From CAYLLN01 sp036496265 (GTDB lineage: Bacteria > Planctomycetota > Planctomycetia > Pirellulales > Pirellulaceae): a stretch of 6,355 nt of DNA. The position numbers were made by a program, and so were the translations under genes. The stretch is from the NCBI GenBank assembly GCA_036496265.1, contig DASXLL010000217.1, positions 1 through 6,355 on the forward strand, given 5' to 3'. Shown piece by piece: positions 1 to 4,429 of the stretch. The notes beneath the pieces were generated by a model, which saw only the letters and a program-made list of their open reading frames with translations, was not told the DNA's origin and searched no databases. Position 1 is the first letter of the stretch; every line of letters begins with the position of its first letter.

Positions 1-31
1 AAGCAAAGCCAATAACCAAACCGAGAGTTAG

Positions 32-51
32 TGGCCAACGACCGTTGGCCA
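32..51. repeat. Perfect inverted repeat (9-bp arms, 2-nt centre)
   Basis: TGGCCAACG (32-40) and CGTTGGCCA (43-51) are exact reverse complements around a central AC. As RNA this gives a 9-bp stem, though with so short a loop the innermost pairs would open. No T-tract follows on either strand, so it is a poor classical terminator. It may be the 3' end signal of a gene lying left of the window, or a protein-binding palindrome. The pairing is seen directly; the role is unknown. Confidence 0.5.
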
Positions 52-250
52 AGCGGCGACTCAATATCATGGCGTGCTTCCTGCCGAGCGATGGCGTGCG
101 GCCGTGCGATTTACGGCGCGCAGTATGCGCTGGGCGGGGAAAGACGCAAATCGTGTCATCACCCCAGATTTGGGGAGAAAGCGGTAAGAATAGATAGCGG
201 CCGGTGGCGCCTGTCGTTTCTCGCCATGCCGACTGGGATGGATGGGGAAT
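52..250. other. Left intergenic stretch, no gene seen
   Basis: No convincing gene lies between the left edge and the promoter-like site near 274. The open frames here overlap on both strands, are Arg/Ser/Pro-rich and have no ribosome binding site, so they look like chance frames in GC-rich DNA. Confidence 0.5.
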
Positions 251-273
251 TTGCGATGTTTTTTTCGCGGGCG

Positions 274-289
274 TGCTAGAATTGGAGGA
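274..289 (+). promoter_or_regulatory. Candidate extended -10 promoter followed by GGAGGA
   Basis: TGCTAGAAT (274-282) matches an extended -10 element (TG, one base, then TAGAAT). GGAGGA (284-289) follows after one base. The only -35-like hexamer is TTGCGA (251-256) with a 20-bp spacer, which is too long, so recognition would rest on the extended -10. Transcription would begin near 289-290, about 42 nt before the ATG at 332. A nearly identical arrangement occurs at 6199-6213. Confidence 0.45.
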
Positions 290-331
290 ATCACCTACAG
301 GCGAACTCGACTTTCGGCGAGGACTGGCACG

Positions 332-973
332 ATGATGACCCGACGACGATTTGCGTTTTGGATTGGGTTTGGGCTGTTCAACTTATCGGAGACATTGCGG
401 GCTGAGACGTTCGATAAGTTGGCGGCGGCGACGATGCGGAGCACGGAGTCGAAGCCGAAAGAGATTGCCGAGCCGCTCCCGGTTCATTGGACCGCCAACA
501 GCGACAATACCTGGCGCTGGTACGAGCGTGAAGATCTGATCGATGGGCAATGGGTGGCGACGGGAATCACCACGCCGGTCAACAAGAAGACTGGCGAACT
601 GAAGATGGGCCATGGCGGGTATCTAGATGAAAGCTTGCTACCGGTCGAACTGCGGATAGCAAATCACGCGAGCCGTGAACAAACCGATGAGGCGCATTCT
701 GCCGTCGAAAAAAACGGTGAAACTGATCCACATCTTCCCACGACCGAATGCCGGGCTCGGCACGGTCGGCCGCCCAGTCAATGGTTGCGCAGTCTACAAG
801 CGGATGAGATTCGCATCTGGCTCAAGAGCATCAATGTGCCTGAGGCGGGCGTGAGTGGGATGACCTATTGGGAGCATCTTACGCGGGATCACATGTTCGA
901 CGCGGCCCACATCGCGGGGCTCACGACAGATGAGCAAGCAAAACTGCATGCGGCGGCGCACTTCGGGTACTAA
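332..973 (+). CDS. Exported hypothetical protein, possible Tat signal, 213 aa
   Basis: I do not recognise a named family. The ATG at 332 is chosen because GAGGA (319-323) sits 8 nt upstream and because the protein then opens with an export signal. The frame stays open upstream to 242, but that part is Arg-rich and lacks a binding site. The N-terminus (residues 3-8, TRRRFA) fits the twin-arginine pattern S/T-R-R-x-F, followed by a hydrophobic stretch (7-18) and a possible cleavage after Ala24; Leu at -3 weakens that site. Residues 50-105 form a Trp/Tyr-rich segment (HW at 52-53, WRWYERED at 61-68, GITTPVNKKTGEL at 78-90). Residues 106-148 look like a variable hydrophilic linker. Residues 149-213 are a second compact, His-rich segment (QWLRSL, MTYWEHLTRDHMFDAAHIAG). 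A two-domain secreted protein is likely; its function is unknown. It appears to be a single-gene unit with a hairpin just after the stop. Confidence 0.75.
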   Translation: MMTRRRFAFWIGFGLFNLSETLRAETFDKLAAATMRSTESKPKEIAEPLPVHWTANSDNTWRWYEREDLIDGQWVATGITTPVNKKTGELKMGHGGYLDESLLPVELRIANHASREQTDEAHSAVEKNGETDPHLPTTECRARHGRPPSQWLRSLQADEIRIWLKSINVPEAGVSGMTYWEHLTRDHMFDAAHIAGLTTDEQAKLHAAAHFGY

Positions 974-976
974 GCG

Positions 977-1015
977 GGCAGCTGGCGTCGCAAGCGACGC
1001 AGCCAACTGGCTGCC
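977..1015 (+). terminator. Strong hairpin just past the stop codon, terminator-like
   Basis: Starting 4 nt after the TAA, GGCAGC (977-982) pairs with GCTGCC (1010-1015), TGG (983-985) with CCA (1003-1005), and CGTCGC (986-991) with GCGACG (994-999). The inner arm can also pair as GCGTCGC (985-991) with GCGACGC (994-1000). No T-tract follows, so it may stop RNA decay or be a repetitive extragenic palindrome rather than an intrinsic terminator. The position suggests 3'-end formation for the 213-aa gene. Confidence 0.45.
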
Positions 1016-1229
1016 AACCAGCACGACTCCCCCTGCTTGAAGAGGGTGAACAAAAATAGGACGGATGCCGCCGCTGATTGCCACGTCACCGATTCGAGTC
1101 TAGGCTCAAACGTTCCCTCCCGCCGAGGAAGGTGCGGAAAAACGGCGTTCATTGGGTCACGGCAAACCGTGGCAAACCTGACGCACCTGATGCTTGGTGC
1201 GGCAACATCCGTCCTGGTCTCATGGTGCA

Positions 1230-1385
1230 CTATCGAGATGTCTTTTGGGTGCGGCCTTCGCTTTCACGTTCGCGATCGCCGCCAGAACGGTTTCCCTGAT
1301 TTTGCTTGTTGCCACCGCCCTGATTTGAGCCTTGATTCTGCTTTCCTTGGCCCTGATCCTTCTTCTCTTTCTCTTGAGCTGCCAT
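1230..1385 (-). CDS. Small Gln/Gly/Asn-rich hydrophilic protein, 51 aa
   Basis: The start is ATG at 1385 on the minus strand and the stop is TAG (1232-1230). AAAGGAG (1399-1393) lies 7 nt before the start, one of the best ribosome binding sites in the window. The product contains 10 Gly, 9 Gln, 6 Lys, 5 Asn, 5 Arg and 5 Glu. After Met1-Ala2-Ala3 it has no Leu, Ile, Val, Phe, Trp, Tyr or Pro, so it cannot have a hydrophobic core and should be disordered, with a net charge near +4. KQNQG occurs twice (residues 15-19 and 27-31), with the related SNQG at 20-23. It resembles in style the small Gly-rich hydrophilic stress-induced proteins of bacteria, but I cannot assign it to a family. It lies 216 bp beyond the stop of the S41 protease on the same strand and seems to have its own leader with a hairpin. 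The alternative is a chance frame; the binding site and the biased composition argue against that. Confidence 0.6.
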   Translation of the reverse strand: MAAQEKEKKDQGQGKQNQGSNQGGGNKQNQGNRSGGDRERESEGRTQKTSR

Positions 1386-1411
1386 TGCTGGACTCCTTTA
1401 CCTGGATGAAA

Positions 1412-1429
1412 GGCGGAAACGCTTCCGCC
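1412..1429 (-). promoter_or_regulatory. Hairpin in the leader of the 51-aa gene
   Basis: GGCGGAA (1412-1418) and TTCCGCC (1423-1429) form a perfect 7-bp stem with a 4-nt loop. Read on the minus strand it lies about 26 nt before the ATG and about 12 nt before the AAAGGAG site. It could modulate translation or mRNA stability of the 51-aa gene, or end transcription from upstream. The pairing is seen; the role is inferred. Confidence 0.35.
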
Positions 1430-1541
1430 CGTTTTCGTTGTGGAGTCAGAACTGCAATCGACATGCCACTCGGCAAGGCCAGCACCGATCGTGCTAATGC
1501 GGCGGGCGTTATCGCGCGGAAGGAGCCGCGAAGATTCGTCG

Positions 1542-1590
1542 TAGCGAACGATATTGACGGACTGTGCTGACGGACTGTGCTAGCGAACGA
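1542..1590. repeat. 13-bp tandem duplication flanked by a 10-bp direct repeat
   Basis: GACGGACTGTGCT is present twice back to back (1556-1568 and 1569-1581). TAGCGAACGA occurs on both sides (1542-1551 and 1581-1590), exactly 39 bp apart, which is three 13-bp units. It lies just past the stop of the S41 protease gene in non-coding DNA. Replication slippage is the simplest origin. Confidence 0.6.
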
Positions 1591-1601
1591 CGGAAGGCTT
1601 T

Positions 1602-3422
1602 CTAGAGCTGCACAGGCGGCTGAGTGCTGGCAACGGAAATGGCCTTTTCGAGCACTTCGTCGCCCGCGGCTTCGCTGGCCACGGCGGGTGTGGTGACCGG
1701 CGCGTCGGCCGCTGAATTCACACCGCGGAAGCCGACTTGATGAACGCCCGGGTTAGCGACCGAGGGCTGGGCAGCAGCTTGCTCACCGGCGGCCACCAGC
1801 GTGCCACGACGCGCGTCGATATCCGGAGTTACTCCGACGTTGGCGATTGGGTGACCATCGGGTGAGAAAAACTTGGCGGTGGTGATGCGGGCGCCGGCCC
1901 CCGCATAACCAAGCGGGAAGATGCCTTGGACAGAACCTTTGCCATATGAGCGGCTGCCGATGATGGTGCCGCGGTGATTGTCTTTGATGGCGGCGGCGAA
2001 GATCTCGCTGGCGCTGGCGCTGTCGCCGTCGATCAACACCACCAGCGGAACACGCCAGGTGCCGGGACGATGGGCGCGATAATTGAAGTTCTCTTGTTCG
2101 CTGCGGCCGCGGGTGCTGACGATGCCGCCATCGGCGATGAACTTGTCGGCGATTTCGACGCTTGCGGTGAGCAGGCCGCCCGGGTTGCCGCGAAGGTCGA
2201 GAATCAATTTCTGCATGCCCTGGCGGTGGAGGTCCCAAAGGGCGGCTTCGAGGTCCTGCGAGGTGGTCTTTTGGAAGGCGGGAATGCGGATATAAGCGAC
2301 GCCAGCGGTCTGGTCGATAATCTTCACGCCTTCGAGACTTGGCACATCGACGTGCGAGCGAGTGACGTTTAGTTCGCGCGGCGATTGGCCTGCCGTCACG
2401 ACAGTGACGCGGCAAACGCTGCCTTCGGCGCCTGTGAGAAGCGTGGCGGCTTCATCGGTGGAAAGCGAATCGGTCTGTTGACCGTCGACGGCAACGATGT
2501 GATCGCCCGCTTTGATGCCAGCCTGCTCGGCGGGACTCTTGGGAATCACATGGACGATCAAGAGTTGAGCTTTGTCTGCCTTGAGCTCGACGCCGAGCCC
2601 GACAAAGTTACCTTCGATCTGCGAATAAATATCGCGGAGCTGATCGGCGGTGAGGAAGGCGGAATAGTGGTCGAGGCCACCGGCGGCCGCCGAGGTGAAT
2701 TCGAGCATGGTAGCCGTTTCACTCAGACCGATCGAACGGTTGGCGAGCTGGGCGGCTTGCGTGGCAACGGCGACGGCATCGTTCAGCGAATCGACCGAGG
2801 CGCTGTTGATCAGTTGTTGTAGTTTGCCGCGAAGCTGATCGATTTGGGCGGAGTTGGCGCGGATGCCATTGGTGGTCAGGTAGTTTTTATCGATCAGCGC
2901 GATGTCGAGCGATTGTCCGCCGCGGTGAACCAGGGACTGCCAAGGCGGCGTGGTGTAGTAATGGGCGTTGATCTTGGTCAGGAGATCGTCGTAGAGCTCG
3001 GCACCTTCGTGTCCATGGAGCGAGGTGAGGGCGTCGCGGAAGCTGCGGTCGTCGTAGCGTTGCTCAAGGCTGTAGTGGAGCCGGGCGACATCGAAGCGGC
3101 CGGTGAGAGCTGCGTCTTCAGGGTGTTCGTGAAGCGCTTCGTCGTAGAACGAGAGGGCTTCGGCCCAATGACCTTGGGACTCGAGCGAGCCGCCTTTTTG
3201 CAGCAGGCTACTGACTTCGGTCGGGAGCGATTCGGCCGCAATCGAGACTTGCTCGGTGGCGGGAGGCAGCGCGACCGGCGGAGCCGCTGGCATTGCCGGT
3301 TGCTGAAACTGAATCGGTTGCTGAGCAGAGACTAACTGCTGAGCCGCGGCCGGCGCGATGAAAACAGCGAGGCTGGCTGCTAGGCTACACCGCGAGAGCA
3401 GGCGAGAGACCCGAGTGCGCAT
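1602..3422 (-). CDS. Exported S41 carboxyl-terminal processing protease with N-terminal TPR-like region, 606 aa
   Basis: This is a serine protease of the CtpA/Prc family, expected to cleave or trim envelope proteins near their C-termini. Residues 1-27 form a signal peptide (MRTRVSRLLSR, hydrophobic core, APAAA, likely cleavage before QQ). A Gln/Pro-rich linker (28-60) leads to a TPR-like helical pair (about 68-121). The cap-region motif GLDHYSAFL is at 249-257. A PDZ domain spans about 270-356 (GNFVGLGVEL; SPAEQAGIKAGD). The catalytic core follows: DLRGNPGG (409-416), SASASE with Ser470 as nucleophile, Asp481, and Lys495 in SYGKG as general base, assigned by matching the E. coli Prc spacing. 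VTPDI (531-535) is followed by an Ala/Pro-rich insertion, then DEVLEKAI as in typical Ctp tails. At 606 aa it is longer than the usual 400-500. The frame could start at a GTG at 3470, but that puts 16 extra residues before the signal peptide, so ATG at 3422 is preferred; a weak CGGAA lies upstream. All key residues are present. Whether it is periplasmic or lipid-anchored is not shown. Confidence 0.93.
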   Translation of the reverse strand: MRTRVSRLLSRCSLAASLAVFIAPAAAQQLVSAQQPIQFQQPAMPAAPPVALPPATEQVSIAAESLPTEVSSLLQKGGSLESQGHWAEALSFYDEALHEHPEDAALTGRFDVARLHYSLEQRYDDRSFRDALTSLHGHEGAELYDDLLTKINAHYYTTPPWQSLVHRGGQSLDIALIDKNYLTTNGIRANSAQIDQLRGKLQQLINSASVDSLNDAVAVATQAAQLANRSIGLSETATMLEFTSAAAGGLDHYSAFLTADQLRDIYSQIEGNFVGLGVELKADKAQLLIVHVIPKSPAEQAGIKAGDHIVAVDGQQTDSLSTDEAATLLTGAEGSVCRVTVVTAGQSPRELNVTRSHVDVPSLEGVKIIDQTAGVAYIRIPAFQKTTSQDLEAALWDLHRQGMQKLILDLRGNPGGLLTASVEIADKFIADGGIVSTRGRSEQENFNYRAHRPGTWRVPLVVLIDGDSASASEIFAAAIKDNHRGTIIGSRSYGKGSVQGIFPLGYAGAGARITTAKFFSPDGHPIANVGVTPDIDARRGTLVAAGEQAAAQPSVANPGVHQVGFRGVNSAADAPVTTPAVASEAAGDEVLEKAISVASTQPPVQL

Positions 3423-4074
3423 TGATCGTTCCGTCAGAGATAGGATACAGGGTCGTACCGCCTGGCTCACGGGGCGATTCGCTGCGGGGAGGGCCGCGGG
3501 GCGAAGCTAGCCCGTGGGGTGTGCACCTCGATTAGGAGATGCAACTTGGGCAGCCACCGTGAATATAGGTCACGAAATGGTCGCGGTCAAAAAAAGCCAA
3601 GGCAATTTCCGCGACTATTTAGCGACCACAGTGCCGGACATGCCGCAACGATGCAAGGCATCGATTGAAACGTGCACAGCACAGGCAACACTTACGGTGG
3701 TCTTAGCGAGTCGGCGTGATCTATCCGTTATAACCGCTGAACTCGCGGTTCGTCAAACAATTTGCAAATCGTTACAACCTGCAAAGTCGTTCGGCGGCGA
3801 ATCGGCGATTGAGGCCGCGATGGATCGAAGCACGAAGCTCGCTAAGGGAACCGCTCATCGCTGAGTGGCTCCAAGACCCGGACTCGGCTTCGTGCCAACT
3901 GGATGCCGGCGCTTCTTATCACCGGCTAACGATGAATCCATTCTAGTTAAGGACGCGTGGCGCGAGAAAAGTTCGCGGTCGAACCGGCTCGCTGTGGCGT
4001 GGCGCCAATGAGTTGCGTCATCGAGATTGATTACGCAGCGAGATGGCGGGAGGTTCTGTCGCGGCCTGAAGTCG
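3423..4074. other. Intergenic stretch upstream of the protease gene, no confident gene
   Basis: About 650 bp without a convincing gene between the start of the protease gene and the structured region before purH. A frame from ATG 3576 (or GTG 3514) to 3864 could give 96 or 116 residues. AGGT lies 7 nt before that ATG, but codon use (TTA, ATA, mixed third positions) is unlike the neighbours and no motif is visible. Another Arg-rich frame starts with GTG at 3957. Small palindromes occur at 3649-3663 (CGATGC, aag, GCATCG) and 3732-3750 (AACCGC...GCGGTT). The protease promoter should lie near 3423-3480, but no good -10/-35 pair was found. Confidence 0.5.
3494..3517. repeat. Imperfect hairpin about 70 bp upstream of the protease start
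   Basis: CCGCGGG (3494-3500) pairs with CCCGTGG (3511-3517), with one G-T wobble. After bulging G3501, C3502 also pairs with G3510. It lies 5' of the protease ATG on the minus strand. It could belong to the protease leader or be a dispersed extragenic palindrome; nothing in the window decides between these. Confidence 0.3.
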
Positions 4075-4090
4075 GCTCGCGGAGGCGAGC
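4075..4090 (+). other. Hairpin 1 of the structured region before purH
   Basis: GCTCGC (4075-4080) and GCGAGC (4085-4090) form a perfect 6-bp stem with a GGAG loop. It is the first of a closely spaced series of hairpins running to the purH start. Confidence 0.35.
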
Positions 4091-4108
4091 GCGCCGAAGA
4101 AGAATTGC

Positions 4109-4137
4109 GGCGGCGAAAAAAATTCGCCGCCCCTTTT
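4109..4137 (+). terminator. Terminator-like hairpin 290 bp before purH
   Basis: GGCGGCGAA (4109-4117) pairs perfectly with TTCGCCGCC (4123-4131) around an all-A loop of five. TTTT (4134-4137) follows two bases later. A GC-rich 9-bp stem plus a short T-run is the shape of an intrinsic terminator for + strand transcription. No gene on the + strand precedes it within 3 kb except unconvincing frames, so it would act on a leader or on an unannotated transcript. Confidence 0.45.
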
Positions 4138-4195
4138 CGATGCCGGCCGCGGAAGGAGGGGGACGGTGGCCCGGGCCGATCATTGAAAGGGACGG

Positions 4196-4315
4196 CGATA
4201 GGTGCTATCGTGACGCGCCGCGGTTTTCGATGTGGGGGTTGCGGGAGGCGGGCGAAAACCGACGGCGTGTGGATGGTTTGCGACGCCTGGGCGGAGAACG
4301 CTCGGGCGTCGGAAA
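4196..4315 (+). ncRNA. Putative structured RNA (three consecutive stems) upstream of purH
   Basis: Three adjacent stems are visible. Stem A is CGATAG (4196-4201) with CTATCG (4205-4210). Stem B is CGGTTTTCG (4221-4229) with CGAAAACCG (4253-4261). Beyond a single bulged A4262 it extends by ACGCGCCG (4213-4220) with CGGCGTGT (4263-4270), giving 17 bp around a 23-nt G-rich loop. Stem C is CGACGCCTGGGCG (4281-4293) with CGCTCGGGCGTCG (4299-4311), 13 bp including two G-T pairs, closed by GAGAA. One G-G mismatch then allows TTT/AAA pairing out to 4277/4315. Such length and regularity exceed what I expect by chance even in GC-rich DNA. It could be a cis-regulatory leader of purH or an independent small RNA. 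The pairing is seen; the function is inferred. Confidence 0.4.
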
Positions 4316-4338
4316 TAGCATCGCTGAACGTGAATACG

Positions 4339-4355
4339 CGGCCGCTCGGCGGCCG
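4339..4355 (+). promoter_or_regulatory. Hairpin that competes with the terminator-like stem before purH
   Basis: CGGCCGC (4339-4345) and GCGGCCG (4349-4355) pair perfectly around TCG. Its 3' arm and loop are the same bases that form the 5' arm of the 4345-4399 hairpin, so only one of the two can form at a time. This gives it the position of an anti-terminator. Confidence 0.35.
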
Positions 4356-4403
4356 GTTCGCATCTTTATGGAAAATTTAGATTCTCGCCGGCGGCCGAGT
4401 TTT
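4345..4403 (+). terminator. Terminator-like hairpin immediately before purH
   Basis: CTCGGCGGCCGG (4345-4356) pairs with CCGGCGGCCGAG (4388-4399) with one G-G mismatch. The second arm is followed directly by TTTT (4400-4403), 26 nt before the purH ATG. The 31-nt loop contains an AT-rich patch (4364-4383) that could instead be a promoter (TTCGCA 4357-4362, TAGATT 4378-4383, spacer 15). Attenuation of purH is plausible but not shown. Confidence 0.35.
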
Positions 4404-4429
4404 GTGGCACTTTTGGGCACCCTTTGACT

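Noticed and set aside
242..331. N-terminal extension of the 213-aa protein
   Set aside because: It would place about 30 Arg-rich residues before an obvious signal peptide, while ATG 332 has a well-spaced GAGGA.
1481..1495. AGCAC/GTGCT inverted repeat upstream of the 51-aa gene as an operator
   Set aside because: Only 5-bp arms with a 5-bp centre, and no promoter nearby to give it meaning.
1037..1570. 177-residue + strand frame
   Set aside because: Composition lacks any domain pattern and there is no good binding site. It overlaps the better-supported 51-aa gene on the other strand and the period-13 repeat.
1783..2415. Minus-strand 210-residue frame inside the protease gene
   Set aside because: Arg/His/Pro-rich product from a shifted frame of the protease, which is typical of GC-rich DNA.
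1974..3335. Three successive long open frames on the + strand, in the same reading frame, across the S41 protease gene
   Set aside because: They lie antisense to a complete, well-conserved protease and follow its codon bias. Their products have no recognisable motifs.
3423..3470. GTG start at 3470 for the protease
   Set aside because: No binding site, and it would bury the signal peptide behind 16 residues.
3514..3864. Possible 96-116 residue protein upstream of the protease
   Set aside because: Codon use (TTA, ATA, mixed third bases) is unlike the neighbouring genes and no motif is visible. AGGT before ATG 3576 is the only positive sign, so it is described only in the intergenic entry.
3957..4427. 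156-residue frame before purH
   Set aside because: Very Arg-rich, starts with a GTG only 3 nt from AAGGA, and its DNA is explained better by the series of hairpins.
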